Source: Arcanobacterium phocisimile (GTDB lineage Bacteria; Actinomycetota; Actinomycetes; Actinomycetales; Actinomycetaceae). From it: 64,000 nucleotides of DNA. A model generated the notes under the pieces. It was not told the origin of the DNA, did no database searches, and saw nothing but the letters and a program-made list of their open reading frames with translations. Shown here one piece after another: positions 18,111-27,595 of the stretch (its first letter is position 1; each line of letters begins with the position of its first letter). Location of the stretch: assembly GCF_016904675.1 (NCBI RefSeq), contig NZ_CP070228.1, positions 558,001 through 622,000 on the forward strand. Direction: 5' to 3'. The position numbers and the translations under genes are program-made.

Positions 18111-18466
18111 ATGAACGTTGATGTTTTGGTTATTGGTTGAGGCAAGGCCGGGAAGACTCTTGCTGGTAAGCTCGCCGGCAAGGGCAAGAAAGTTCCGTTA
18201 GTCAAAAATCAGCCTCCATATATGGCGGAACTTTTATCAACGTTGCCTGCATACCGACGAAGATGGGCTTGTTGTTCGCACAGAGGATAGCGGTTACCAC
18301 GCTGAGGGCGTGCTCGTTGCTGTTAGCCGAGCTCCTACAGTACAGGAGCTCGGCCTAGAAGCTGTCGACATTGAGGCAGATGAGCGTGGCTTCATTAAAG
18401 TTGATAGTCATTTACGTATTAGTGTGCCCAGTGTCTATGCGGTTGGTGATGCTAATGGTGGACTGC
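18111..18466 (+). pseudogene. Remnant of a pyridine nucleotide-disulfide oxidoreductase
   Basis: A good ribosome binding site (AAGGAGAAAA) and ATG are followed by MNVDVLVIG, then TGA where the FAD-binding GxGxxG loop continues as GKAGKTLAGKLAGKGKKV; TGG to TGA would explain it. Soon after, the sequence jumps to a C-terminal part in another frame (DEDGLVVRTEDSGYHAEGVL, RAPTVQELGLE, VDSHLRISVPSVYAVGDANGG). Some 200 or more residues between the halves, including the redox cysteines, are missing. The ends resemble the RclA/MerA-like branch. Nonfunctional. Confidence 0.85.
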
Positions 18467-18498
18467 GATCCTAAACTAAAACAACCGGATCCTGAACT

Positions 18499-18561
18499 AA
18501 AACGGCGATATTTGACAGGCAGAGCTTCATAGCTCGCTACCGTGTCAAATACCGCCGTTTT
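18499..18561. terminator. Long imperfect hairpin between convergent genes
   Basis: AAAACGGCGATATTTGACA (18499-18517) pairs with TGTCAAATACCGCCGTTTT (18543-18561) with one mismatch; a GAGCT-TCAT-AGCTC hairpin sits in the centre. A/T ends suit termination on both strands. Just before it GATCCT(A/G)AACTAAAAC occurs twice, 20 bases apart. Confidence 0.7.
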
Positions 18562-18583
18562 GGTACGTGGTACTAGCTCAGAT

Positions 18584-18880
18584 TCAGTGCTCGTCGTAGT
18601 GCTCACCATGTGCTGCATGGCGGTGACCTTCATGGATGTAATCGACGTGGTCGCCGTGCTGAACGGCTTCGTGGCCGCAACCTTCGCCGTGCTTGTGCTC
18701 GGCAATGGTGTGCTCGGCTACTGCTTCGTGCTCGTCGTAATGATCGCCGTGAAGCGCGTGATGGTGGGTGCCATGCACGTAGTCGATGTGGTCGCCGTGC
18801 TGGATTGCTTCGTGGCCACAGTTCTCGCCGTGCTTGTGCTCGGCAACTGTGTGTTCTGCATGAACATCTTGTGTAGTCAT
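18584..18880 (-). CDS. Histidine-rich zinc-binding protein with two tandem repeats
   Basis: A 98-residue protein made of two repeats of about 46 residues, each with EHKHGE(N/G)CGHEA, QHGDHxDYxH and HYDEH. About 30% of residues are histidine, with one cysteine per repeat. This is the small actinobacterial His-rich family often mislabelled 'zinc transporter permease'; it has no membrane helix. A zinc store or chaperone role is inferred from composition and from the adjoining SmtB-type sensor, 30 bases upstream on the same strand. The antisense open frame covering this gene is a shadow of the repeats. Confidence 0.85.
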   Translation of the reverse strand: MTTQDVHAEHTVAEHKHGENCGHEAIQHGDHIDYVHGTHHHALHGDHYDEHEAVAEHTIAEHKHGEGCGHEAVQHGDHVDYIHEGHRHAAHGEHYDEH

Positions 18881-18910
18881 TTTTCTTCCTTTGGTTGACT
18901 GGTGGGTTGG

Positions 18911-19213
18911 TTAGATTGAAGAATCTGGTGTTTCGTGAGCATGGATTATCGCATCATTGATGACGTGTGCAACATGTTCATCAGCTAGCTGGTAAATCAT
19001 TTCCTTGCCATGTCGGTTGGCGGAAACAATTCCAACGGTTTTGAGTGTGCGAAGGTGTTGAGAAACGAGGGGTTGTGACATCTGAGTTTGCTCTGCGAGC
19101 ATCCCCACTGACATCGCTTCCCCATCTAGCGCAACGAGGATTCCGAGGCGAGATTCATTGCCTAATGCTTTGAATAAATCGGCCACTCGTGCGAGATTCT
19201 GTTCGTTTCCCAT
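18911..19213 (-). CDS. ArsR/SmtB-family zinc-sensing repressor
   Basis: A 100-residue winged-helix repressor: LFKALGNESRLGILVAL, then recognition helix MSQPLVSQHLRTLKTVG and wing RHGKEMIYQL. In the last helix ADEHVAHVINDAIIHAHE gives D-x-H-x10-H-x2-E, the alpha5 metal site of SmtB. This identifies a zinc (or cobalt) sensor with good precision. There is no cysteine alpha3 arsenic site. It is first in an operon with the His-rich protein, and a likely operator lies just upstream (19234-19257). Confidence 0.92.
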   Translation of the reverse strand: MGNEQNLARVADLFKALGNESRLGILVALDGEAMSVGMLAEQTQMSQPLVSQHLRTLKTVGIVSANRHGKEMIYQLADEHVAHVINDAIIHAHETPDSSI

Positions 19214-19233
19214 ATCTCAAGAATGACACATAT

Positions 19234-19257
19234 ATAAACAAATTGCAATATGTTTAT
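19234..19257. promoter_or_regulatory. Probable SmtB-type operator
   Basis: ATAAACA (19234-19240) and TGTTTAT (19251-19257) form a 7-10-7 inverted repeat 20 bases before the repressor gene. Size and AT-rich half-sites fit ArsR/SmtB operators. Autoregulation is inferred. Confidence 0.55.
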
Positions 19258-19403
19258 TAAACTGATAATGGATGTCATTTGCAAACGCGTGAGAATCACG
19301 GGTGAGTCAACGAACCTACACACATCGCCGCACTGATAGTTTTTATGAGCTAGCTTGACTAAACTGGCACCGAAAAGCGAAAAGGGCCAACCCGAAAAGG
19401 ACA

Positions 19404-21473
19404 ATGTTTGTGCATACCACATCTGATAACTCCAGAAAATCAATCACCGTGAAACACCATGTTTTTTGGGGATCTGCGCTAGCGATCACTGCCTTAGCTG
19501 CCTGGACAATCCTTGGCCCAGATACGGCCGGGAGTGCCCTAGGTGCTGCGACACTGTGGATCGGCCGTTGGTTTGGTTGGTTTTATATCCTGCTGGGCAC
19601 AGCTTGCGTAGTTTTCGTTTTCTATATTGCTTTTTCTCGCTACGGCAATATTCGGTTATCATCTCCAAGCGCACGGCCAGAATACTCTAATCTCGCTTGG
19701 GCCTCGATGCTCTTTGCTGCTGGAATTGGCACTGATATTCTCTTCTTCTCCGTAGCCGAACCGGTCTCGCAGTACATGCATCCGCCACAGGAAATACCTC
19801 AATCTATTCCAGCTGCGGAACAAGTTCCGGTGTGGGCGATATTCCATTACGGAATAACCGGGTGGGCAATGTATGCCCTCATGGGCTTAGCGCTCGGCTA
19901 CTTCACCTATCGACGCGGTAGACCGATCGCGGCACGCACCGCGTTGGAGCCAATTTTCGGAGAACAGAAGATGGCTGGAATTCTTGGCGACGTCGTCGAT
20001 ATCGCTGCGATTCTGGGCGCCGTATTTGGCGTGGTGACAACACTAGGTATCGGCGTCGTGCAAATCAACGTGGGTCTAGATATTATGTTTGGCATCGACA
20101 AAGGTCTACCGGCTCAGATCGTGTTGATCGTTATTGCTGTCGCACTAGCGATTGTTTCAGCAGTTTCAGGCGTCTCGCGTGGTATTCGCATTCTGTCGCA
20201 AATTAACGTCGTCGGCGCGTTAGCCTTGATTGCATGGGTTCTTGTCACTGGTCGACCAGAATTTCTTCTCAACGCAATGGTGACCAATGTCGGTGATCTC
20301 GTAGCGCATTTCCCGCAAATGACGTTAGATACCATGGCATACTCGGATGCTGAATTATGGAAGAATGCCTGGACGTTGTTCTTCTGGGCGTGGTGGGTGG
20401 CTTGGGCGTCATTCGTCGGTATGTTCCTAGCGCGCATTTCGCGCGGACGCACAATCCGACAGTTCGTTTTTGGTGTGATGACGATCCCGTTTATGTACGT
20501 CGTGTTGTGGATTTCGATTTTCGGTAACCGTGCCATCGATTATATTTTGCACGCCCCAGACGGGTTGGAATTTGCTGAAATGACAGTCAACATTCCAGAG
20601 CTTGGCTTCTACCATCTGCTCCAACAAGTCCCGGGCGGTACAGCAGTGATCCTTCTGGCAACCGCAGTCGGGTTCTTGTTCTATGTCACGTCAGCTGATT
20701 CGGGTGCGTTGGTGATGGCGAATTTGTGTTCGAATTTGCCGACGCCGACGACGGATGCACGTTCGTGGCTGCGCATCTTTTGGGCAACGCTTACCGGTAT
20801 TTTGACTACGGGTATGTTGATAGTGGGAGGAATCCCTGCGTTGCAGTCCGCATCGGTTATCATGGGCTTGCCATTCGCGTTCGTCATAGCACTGACTATG
20901 GCAGGGTTCTATCAAGAAATTAGCCAGGATGCGAAGAATATGGTGTTGCATCGAGCTGGCTATCCGGCACCGGTTGGGGTTTCGCCGGGCAGTGTTTTAG
21001 CGAATGCGTCATGGCGCGAGTGGCTGTCCCAAATTTTCGGAACTGTTAGCCCAGCACAAGCGCAAAACTACCTCGATCGCGTCGTGTTTCCAGCGCTCGA
21101 AACGCTGGTGCGGGAAATGGACAAACAAGGTGATTTTGAGGTGCGTATCATTCGTGGCGAAGCAGATGAATATCGGGACCTCGACGTCGAACGCATCGTT
21201 TACGACCACCTGTCGTTGCGTGTGGAAAATGCGCACGGGGAGTTCTATTACCGGGTGTTGTCGGTCGATGCACCGGCGATGGTTTACGGTACTCAGATTC
21301 CGACCGAGCACGATCGTTCAACCCGCTTGGAAGTGCAAAGCAGTAACGCCGACGAGCCGTACGACATCATGGGTTATTCTGGCGAAGCAATTATCTACGA
21401 TGTGCTTGGCCAATTTGAGCGATATGTGCGTCACTCTGAAATGTTGCACGGTGAACCGTCGTCGTCACAGTGA
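19404..21473 (+). CDS. BCCT-family betaine/choline transporter
   Basis: A 689-residue transporter with 12 predicted helices and the BCCT signatures: GTDILFFSVAEPVSQYMHPP, the tryptophan-rich FFWAWWVAWASFVGMFLARI with SRGRTIRQF, and FLFYVTSADSGALVMANL. About 150 residues after the last helix form a cytoplasmic domain as in BetT-type members, which senses osmotic stress. Likely substrates are glycine betaine or choline. An AAAAGGA ribosome binding site supports the ATG. It is convergent with the DASS gene, with only 11 bases between stops. Confidence 0.93.
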   Translation: MFVHTTSDNSRKSITVKHHVFWGSALAITALAAWTILGPDTAGSALGAATLWIGRWFGWFYILLGTACVVFVFYIAFSRYGNIRLSSPSARPEYSNLAWASMLFAAGIGTDILFFSVAEPVSQYMHPPQEIPQSIPAAEQVPVWAIFHYGITGWAMYALMGLALGYFTYRRGRPIAARTALEPIFGEQKMAGILGDVVDIAAILGAVFGVVTTLGIGVVQINVGLDIMFGIDKGLPAQIVLIVIAVALAIVSAVSGVSRGIRILSQINVVGALALIAWVLVTGRPEFLLNAMVTNVGDLVAHFPQMTLDTMAYSDAELWKNAWTLFFWAWWVAWASFVGMFLARISRGRTIRQFVFGVMTIPFMYVVLWISIFGNRAIDYILHAPDGLEFAEMTVNIPELGFYHLLQQVPGGTAVILLATAVGFLFYVTSADSGALVMANLCSNLPTPTTDARSWLRIFWATLTGILTTGMLIVGGIPALQSASVIMGLPFAFVIALTMAGFYQEISQDAKNMVLHRAGYPAPVGVSPGSVLANASWREWLSQIFGTVSPAQAQNYLDRVVFPALETLVREMDKQGDFEVRIIRGEADEYRDLDVERIVYDHLSLRVENAHGEFYYRVLSVDAPAMVYGTQIPTEHDRSTRLEVQSSNADEPYDIMGYSGEAIIYDVLGQFERYVRHSEMLHGEPSSSQ

Positions 21474-21484
21474 CGCACGCAGGC

Positions 21485-23191
21485 TTACAATGAAATTTCA
21501 AAAACTGGTACAACTAATCCGAAAATAGTTGCGGTAATGAGAAATATACCGATGATATTAAGCCAGACGCCGGCGCGTATCATGTCAGACATTCGGATGT
21601 ATCCAGAACCGTAAGCGATAGCGTTTGGCGGGGTCGCAACCGGAAGCATGAATGCGCATGTCGCCGCCAACGCCACCGGAATTGTCAATAACGTAACATC
21701 GGTTCCGGTGCCTATTGCAACCCCGCCCATAATTGGTAAGAAAGCTGCGGCGGTGGCTGTGTTAGAGGTTAGTTCTGTCAAGAAAATTATCATCGCGGTT
21801 ACTGCAGCGATCATGATGACGATGTTGAAATTCGATAAGCCAGTTGCCTGCTCACCGATCCACAATGACAGACCGGTGGCAGTGAACTGCGAAGAAAGTG
21901 CCAAACCGCCGCCGAAAAGAAGCAGGACGTCCCACGGGATATTCTTTGCTGTTTCCCAATTGATCAGACGAACGCCTCTAACTGGATCTGCTGGAATGAT
22001 GAACAAGAGGAGGGCGACTGTCATTGCAATTGCCGAGTCGCTGATCTTCACTCCTGGGAAATACGCCTTGGTGATGATTGGAACAAAGATCCACGATAAT
22101 GCAGCAAGCAGGAAAATAATACCGACGAGCTTTTCGCCCCGCGACATGGCACCCATGTTCTCTAATTCGGTGCGTATGAGTTGTTTACCGCCAGGAATGT
22201 GGTCGATTTCCGGCTTAAAGATGACGTGGGTGATAAGGAACCATCCGATGAGCATGAATACCATAGCGAGTGGAGCGCCGATCAACATCCAACGGCCAAA
22301 GCCAATGTCGATATGATGTGTTTCTTTGAGGTAGCCCTGCAAAAGTGCGTTTGGGGGAGTTCCGATAAGGGTTCCTAAGGAGCCAATTGAAGCTGCATAG
22401 GCGATTCCGAGCATCAGGCCGACGGCGAAATCGGAGTGATGGAGTCCAGCTTTTTCTTTAATGGTCTCGACCGCGTCTTTGCCTTTGGAGACGAGTGCTG
22501 CGGCGACGCCGCCTTTGGTTGCGTCGCGTGCGATACTCGGCATCTCTTGGACCTCTTGGCTAATGGCGGCTTCGTCGGCGTCGTCTGTGCCGGCAATGTG
22601 TCCCACGAGATGGAGGATTGAGATGCCGATCGGAAGCATCATAACGGCGGTTGCCGTGTTCGACACCCACATGGACATCACGCCGGTGGCGAGCATGATT
22701 CCGCCGATTATGCGTTTCGGGGTGGTGCCTAGAAGCAAGATGGTGACAAGGGCAACGCGACGATGAAGGTTCCAGCGTTGCATAGCGAGCGCGAGTATAA
22801 AGCCGCCCATGAAGAGGAAGATGGTGCTTGAGGCGTAGGGTGCGGACGCTAAACCAAAGGATGTTACTTGGAATATAGGGAAGATAACGAGGGGGACGAG
22901 TGCAGTTGCGGCAAGTGGGATAGCTTCGGTCATCCACCAGATTCCCATGAGAATTGTGGTTGCAGCAGTGATTTTAAGACCGGCCGGGTTGAAGTTATTT
23001 GGGGGATTGTCGCCGGCGGCTTTTTGGGCGATGTCGATAGCGGAGTCTGGCATAAGGAAGAATACGAGAAGCGCGGCTGTGACGCCACCGAGGAGACCGA
23101 CGACGCGGATGATCCATACTTTGCGTTCGGGAGGGGTGTAATTATCTATTGGTGGACGCTGCGTTGGCGAGGTGGTGGTTATTGCGCTCAT
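21485..23191 (-). CDS. DASS (SLC13) anion/dicarboxylate transporter
   Basis: A 568-residue sodium-coupled transporter of the divalent anion symporter family, with 11-13 helices. WWMTEAIPLAATALVPLVIFP, VSNTATAVMMLP and the second SNT-type motif LTSNTATAAAFLP mark the two inverted-repeat halves; the segment near 235-260 is a cytoplasmic loop. Likely substrates are C4-dicarboxylates, citrate or related anions. A 44-bp perfect palindrome lies 53 bases upstream of its ATG. Confidence 0.92.
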   Translation of the reverse strand: MSAITTTSPTQRPPIDNYTPPERKVWIIRVVGLLGGVTAALLVFFLMPDSAIDIAQKAAGDNPPNNFNPAGLKITAATTILMGIWWMTEAIPLAATALVPLVIFPIFQVTSFGLASAPYASSTIFLFMGGFILALAMQRWNLHRRVALVTILLLGTTPKRIIGGIMLATGVMSMWVSNTATAVMMLPIGISILHLVGHIAGTDDADEAAISQEVQEMPSIARDATKGGVAAALVSKGKDAVETIKEKAGLHHSDFAVGLMLGIAYAASIGSLGTLIGTPPNALLQGYLKETHHIDIGFGRWMLIGAPLAMVFMLIGWFLITHVIFKPEIDHIPGGKQLIRTELENMGAMSRGEKLVGIIFLLAALSWIFVPIITKAYFPGVKISDSAIAMTVALLLFIIPADPVRGVRLINWETAKNIPWDVLLLFGGGLALSSQFTATGLSLWIGEQATGLSNFNIVIMIAAVTAMIIFLTELTSNTATAAAFLPIMGGVAIGTGTDVTLLTIPVALAATCAFMLPVATPPNAIAYGSGYIRMSDMIRAGVWLNIIGIFLITATIFGLVVPVFEISL

Positions 23192-23243
23192 GAGATTCTC
23201 CTTATGTGGTTGGCAGTTATTTCAGCACGGCGATGCGATGAAA

Positions 23244-23287
23244 ACCCATAATGCGTTATCTTTATATAAAGATAACGCATTATGGGT
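23244..23287. repeat. Perfect 44-bp palindrome upstream of the DASS gene
   Basis: 22-bp arms match perfectly with no spacer (ACCCATAATGCG...CGCATTATGGGT). It lies 89 bases after the end of the kinase gene and 53 before the DASS start, both on the minus strand; on that strand TTTT follows it. It may terminate kinase transcription or be an operator for the transporter. Confidence 0.7.
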
Positions 23288-23375
23288 AGGAAAAGTTTAA
23301 AACTATTTTTATGAAGAACTATGTGCGGTGATACGGATTATGGTGCGCGATATTTTGAGCGGTGACATGTGCGGA

Positions 23376-24041
23376 TCAACGCGAAAGAACCATATATTGA
23401 GCCGTGGGATTGGACTGTAGGCGATCAACTTGTTCAACCAATAGCTGCCGATCTTCAGCGCGGTAGAAATCGAATTCGTCAGCATTAACCATCAGTACGG
23501 GGGAGGCGGAATAGTGGTTGTGAACCCAATCGTCATACCCTTCCCACAAAGTGCGGTAGTAGGAAACGAGCTTCTCGTCTTGTTCGAAATCGCGACCGCG
23601 AGAACCGATACGCTCTATGATTGTGTCGAATGAGGCGTGCAAGTAAATCATGAGATCAGGCGCTTTCTTTGGGAATTGGGCGATCTCTTTCATCATCTCA
23701 TCGAGGATTTTGGCATAGAGCTTGAATTCCTCAGGAGCGATTCGTCCTAGATCCGTGTTTACTTTCGCGAAGTACCAATCCTCATAAATCGAACGATCCA
23801 TAATCGAAGGGCCAGCAAATAGTGCGCGCTTGATATCCCGATAGCGTGAAGTTAAGAACTCCAACTGCAATAGAAACGGGTAGCGCTTGAGGTTTTGTTC
23901 TTCCTCAGAGGCTGTATAGAAAAGCGGGAGAATATCATTACCCTCAACGTTTTCGGTGTATAGGTCAATATCGAGGTCTGCTGCGATAATTGATGCGAGA
24001 GTGGTTTTGCCAACTCCGATCATTCCTCCGACGACGAGCAT
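23376..24041 (-). CDS. Deoxynucleoside kinase
   Basis: A 221-residue P-loop kinase of the dNK/dGK/dAK family: GMIGVGKTT (Walker A, residues 6-14), IMDRSIYEDWYFAK (DRS motif) and RIGSRGRDFE (arginine-rich lid). It phosphorylates deoxynucleosides for salvage; base preference is not evident. The ATG at 24041 has a GAGGAG ribosome binding site, so the 23-codon upward extension is rejected. Length is normal. Confidence 0.9.
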   Translation of the reverse strand: MLVVGGMIGVGKTTLASIIAADLDIDLYTENVEGNDILPLFYTASEEEQNLKRYPFLLQLEFLTSRYRDIKRALFAGPSIMDRSIYEDWYFAKVNTDLGRIAPEEFKLYAKILDEMMKEIAQFPKKAPDLMIYLHASFDTIIERIGSRGRDFEQDEKLVSYYRTLWEGYDDWVHNHYSASPVLMVNADEFDFYRAEDRQLLVEQVDRLQSNPTAQYMVLSR

Positions 24042-24622
24042 AATTCTCCTCAGATGAAACAAAAAGGTCGAACATAATCTTATTCCTGTATGTGTAGTTC
24101 TGCGTGACAAATCGATGTGAGTAGTTTCGCTAAATCTGGGATTGTTTAGTGGATGGGAACACGCTATCTAGGGAATCGTATTGTTTCACGTGGTAGGCGA
24201 ATTGTTCACGCGTGCTGTTTGTGGAAGATATTTGAGTTTGATGTGGATTGGGCTTGCTGAGCCTGGTGATTAATTAAGTCAGCTATGTTTGTCGGAACAA
24301 TCATGGGCAAAGTGGGTGACTGTTGCCTTGCGTCATGGAGTTAAAGAATTTGGAATTCAAGTATGTTGCGCTTGGAGTGAGCGTTCTTCGGGGCGTAACA
24401 GTTTCTCAGTGGTCTATTGAATTTCTACCGATATCTGATTGGGGTCAGTTGAGACAAGTATGCCTTGAGCTGTCAAACCGGCGATAGATTCTGTTGATAG
24501 AAGATTGATTCGCCCTACGTCCTGTTGCGGGTTCGGTTTGAAATCTCGCCCCCATCTCTACCGGAAAACGACGAGGCGTGGTTCACAGTTGACGTTTGAT
24601 GATGGCGACTCACTACTCTAAG
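24042..24622. other. Gene-free stretch upstream of argG
   Basis: About 580 bases with no supported coding frame, tRNA or strong hairpin. It holds the promoters of the divergent kinase and argG genes. The length is large for this gene-dense region and may mark a lost gene, but no remnant is recognisable. Confidence 0.4.
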
Positions 24623-24656
24623 CGTATAGTTATACGTAACAGTGCATAACTATTCC
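24623..24656 (+). promoter_or_regulatory. Possible ArgR operator region before argG
   Basis: CGTATAGTTATACG (24623-24636) is a palindrome, and TGCATAACTATTCC (24643-24656) resembles an ARG box (TGCATwwwwATTCA). Two boxes side by side upstream of argG is the common layout for arginine repression. No argR is in the window. Confidence 0.45.
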
Positions 24657-24675
24657 GAAGGGTTGGTTGAATAAC

Positions 24676-25896
24676 ATGGCCAAAGAACGTATCCTCCTTG
24701 CCTACTCTGGTGGACTCGACACCTCGATAATTATCCCGTGGCTCAAGGGAAATTACGACTGTGATGTGGTTGCGATGGTTGGACAAGTCGGAATCGGTGT
24801 CGACGACGAGGCACTAAAGAAGAAAGCCTTAGCATGCGGCGCTGAAAAAATATACATTGAAGACCTCGCCGAGGATTACATTGTTAACTACATCTACCCA
24901 AGTCTTAAAGCCCAAGCTAGGTACGAAGGAAGCTATCTTTTAGGCACCTCAACTGCACGTCCATGTATCGCCAAGCGCATGGTCGAGATTGCCCGGGCAG
25001 AAAACTGCACCGCCATTGCCCACGGGTGTACGGGCAAAGGAAACGATCAGGTCCGTTTCGAACTAGCGATCAAAGCCCTTGCCCCGGAGATGAAGATTAT
25101 TGCGCCGTGGCGGACATGGAATATCACATCCCGTGACGAAGAGATCGACTATGCCAATGCTCGTAACATCCCAGTCCCGGTCACTAAAGAGGACAACTAC
25201 TCGATGGACCAAAACATCTGGCACCTCAGCCACGAAGGCATGGACCTCGAAAACCCGGAAAACGAACCCACCTATTCGGACTTACTCAACATTGTCGCCA
25301 GCCTAGAACAGACACCAGACCAAGGTGAATACGTCGAGATCGAATTCGTCTCCGGCATCCCAGTCCGGGTAGATAACGTCACGGGCGACGTCGACATGCT
25401 CACCTACCTCAATGACAAAGCTGCCAAACACGGCGTCGGCGTCATCGACATCGTCGAAAATCGGTTAGTCGGCATGAAGTCCCGTGGCGTCTACGAAACA
25501 CCAGGCGGCACAGTCTACTACGCAGCCCATCGGCAACTCGAACTCCTGTGCCTCGAACGCGATACTCTCCACTATAAAGATCTCGTTGCCCAACGCTTCG
25601 CTGACCTCGTTTACAACGGACAATGGTTCCATCCACTGCGCGAAGCCCTCAGCGCCTTCGTCGACAAAGCCAACGAGACCCTCACCGGAACCGTCAAACT
25701 CAAACTATATAAAGGCAACATCATTCCAGCAGGAACCTCGTCACCGTTCTCGCTCTACGACGAAGCCCTATCCACCTTCGATGAAGACGACGTCTACAAC
25801 CAGTCTGACGCCACCGGATTTATCAACCTGTTCGGGCTCCCCACCCAAGTTGTGGCCCAGATGAAACAGCGCGCGGGCATGATGGAGGAAAAATAA
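24676..25896 (+). CDS. argG: Argininosuccinate synthase
   Basis: A 406-residue enzyme joining citrulline and aspartate with ATP. It begins with the P-loop [11 protein letters not shown], and has [29 protein letters not shown] and the [21 protein letters not shown] segment. I prefer the ATG at 24676; a TTG three codons upstream sits closer to the GAAGGG ribosome binding site and cannot be excluded. argH follows with a one-base overlap (TAATG). The other arginine genes are not nearby. Confidence 0.95.
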   Translation: MAKERILLAYSGGLDTSIIIPWLKGNYDCDVVAMVGQVGIGVDDEALKKKALACGAEKIYIEDLAEDYIVNYIYPSLKAQARYEGSYLLGTSTARPCIAKRMVEIARAENCTAIAHGCTGKGNDQVRFELAIKALAPEMKIIAPWRTWNITSRDEEIDYANARNIPVPVTKEDNYSMDQNIWHLSHEGMDLENPENEPTYSDLLNIVASLEQTPDQGEYVEIEFVSGIPVRVDNVTGDVDMLTYLNDKAAKHGVGVIDIVENRLVGMKSRGVYETPGGTVYYAAHRQLELLCLERDTLHYKDLVAQRFADLVYNGQWFHPLREALSAFVDKANETLTGTVKLKLYKGNIIPAGTSSPFSLYDEALSTFDEDDVYNQSDATGFINLFGLPTQVVAQMKQRAGMMEEK

Positions 25897-27269
25897 TGGC
25901 AGGGGCACTATGGAGCGGACGATTCCAAAAAGCCACCGATGCGGCCGTCTGGGCCATGAACTCCTCGCTGAACTTCGATAAGCGACTCTATGCTCACGAC
26001 GTCGCCGGAAGTATCGCACACGCAACTATGCTCGCGCAGATTGGGATTTTGACACCCACTGAGCTTGAAGCGATCACAGGCGGGCTCGCCGGTATCAAAG
26101 CAGATATCGACAGTGGCGCGCTCGTTATCGGCGGCGCAGCTGAAGACATACACATGTTCGTCGAAGCAGAACTCACCAAACGAATAGGCGATCCTGGCAA
26201 GAAGCTCCACACCGCTCGTTCACGCAACGACCAAGTCGCCACCGATCTCAAGCTCTGGATGCGCGACGAATTAGGGGAGATCGACTCGCTAATCCGTGAG
26301 CTGGTTGCGGTGTTTATTGAAGTTGCGAAGCAACATGTCGATACTGTCATGCCGGGGTACACCCATCTTCAACGGGCACAACCTATTACACTTGCACACC
26401 ATCTGATGGCATATGTGCACATGTTTATGCGTGACCTCCAGCGGTTAGGCGAAGCCGGGAAGCGGTTGAACTATTCACCGCTAGGGGCGGCAGCGTTAGC
26501 GACGACGACGTATCCAGTAGACCGAGAGCTCACCGCGAAACTGCTAGGTTTCGATGGGGTGGCAACGAACTCGCTCGATGCAGTTTCAGACCGTGACTAT
26601 GTGATGGAGATAGCCGCGGATTTAGCGATTTTCATGGTGCATCTATCGCGGTGCAGTGAAGAAATTATTTTGTGGGCGAGTGCAGAGTATGGCTTTATCG
26701 AACTTGATGACGCGTATGCCACCGGAAGCAGTATTATGCCGCAAAAGAAAAATCCGGATGTGGCAGAGCTGACGCGCGGTAAAACTGGCCGCGTGATCGG
26801 TGATGCGATGACGCTGCTGACAATGATGAAAAACTTGCCATTGGCGTATAACAAGGATGTTCAAGAAGATAAAGAGGCAATCTTCGATGCGGTTGATACC
26901 GTGAAGTTGTGTATTCCAGCATTCGCTGGAATGGTGGCGACAATGCGAGTTAATGCAGGGGAGATGCGGCGAGCAGCTGGTGGCGGTTTTACCAATGCGA
27001 CTGATTTAGCAGACTATTTGGTATTTAAGGGCGTCCCGTTCCGTCAGGCGCACGAAATTACCGGCAAGCTCGTGCATTATTGCGTAGGTCAAGGTATTCA
27101 TTTGGAAGAGCTCGGGCTTGAGATGCTGCGCGAACACTGCGAACTTATTGAGGACGACGTCTATGACTATCTCGATATAGCCAACTGTGTGGCGCGCCGC
27201 AATGTTGTGGGCGGGCCGGCTAAGGAAGCCGTGCTACGAGACATAGCAGAAGTTGAGAAGAAGCTGTAA
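25896..27269 (+). CDS. argH: Argininosuccinate lyase
   Basis: A 457-residue fumarase/aspartase-superfamily enzyme that splits argininosuccinate into arginine and fumarate. The start [15 protein letters not shown] is typical; ARSRNDQV (about 106-113), PGYTHLQRAQP and the signature GSSIMPQKKNP with the catalytic serine are all present. Translationally coupled to argG. A copy of the dispersed palindrome lies 28 bases after the stop. Confidence 0.96.
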   Translation: MAGALWSGRFQKATDAAVWAMNSSLNFDKRLYAHDVAGSIAHATMLAQIGILTPTELEAITGGLAGIKADIDSGALVIGGAAEDIHMFVEAELTKRIGDPGKKLHTARSRNDQVATDLKLWMRDELGEIDSLIRELVAVFIEVAKQHVDTVMPGYTHLQRAQPITLAHHLMAYVHMFMRDLQRLGEAGKRLNYSPLGAAALATTTYPVDRELTAKLLGFDGVATNSLDAVSDRDYVMEIAADLAIFMVHLSRCSEEIILWASAEYGFIELDDAYATGSSIMPQKKNPDVAELTRGKTGRVIGDAMTLLTMMKNLPLAYNKDVQEDKEAIFDAVDTVKLCIPAFAGMVATMRVNAGEMRRAAGGGFTNATDLADYLVFKGVPFRQAHEITGKLVHYCVGQGIHLEELGLEMLREHCELIEDDVYDYLDIANCVARRNVVGGPAKEAVLRDIAEVEKKL

Positions 27270-27297
27270 AGCAGAAGGGGTGTGCAGTAAATCGGGA

Positions 27298-27340
27298 AAT
27301 AGCGCAAACCTCGACGTATATGGACGAGGTTTGCGCTATT
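27298..27340. repeat. Dispersed palindromic repeat, copy 1
   Basis: AATAGCGCAAACCTCG (27298-27313), an 11-base centre ACGTATATGGA, and the perfect complement (27325-27340). Related copies lie at 28329, 41710 and 54941. It follows argH and may double as its terminator. Confidence 0.85.
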
Positions 27341-27401
27341 GCCACATTAGCTGCCGAAGGTAGAAGTGTATCAGGGGGCCGAGCCACAAAAATGCCGGTG
27401 T

Positions 27402-27584
27402 TCAACTCAATTCTTTGATGATCGATTGGCTGATTTGTTGTCCTTGTAATAGGCAGACATAGCGATGTAGTGGCCGGAGTATTCGGCGCAGTGCCGATCG
27501 CCGGCGTGTGGCTGAGGTCGGAATATACCCGATAGAAATAAAGAGCTGGGTACCACCCGCAGCTGGTTCTAGCTCTATATGCAC
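27402..27584 (-). pseudogene. Possible C-terminal fragment of a small protein
   Basis: A 60-codon frame starts 12 bases after the glycosylase stop, reading (V)HIELEPAAGGTQLFISIGYI, then an Arg-rich helix and LLQGQQISQSIIKELS. The first part resembles the last strands of an SRPBCC/polyketide-cyclase fold. The frame stays open a little upstream without a start, so it may be a truncated gene. Weak evidence. Confidence 0.25.
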
Positions 27585-27595
27585 AACTCGCTGTT

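Noticed and set aside
18542-18898. 118-codon hydrophobic frame opposite the His-rich gene
   Set aside because: His codons read on the other strand give Val/Met/Cys-rich 'membrane' sequence; the His-rich frame has the family pattern.
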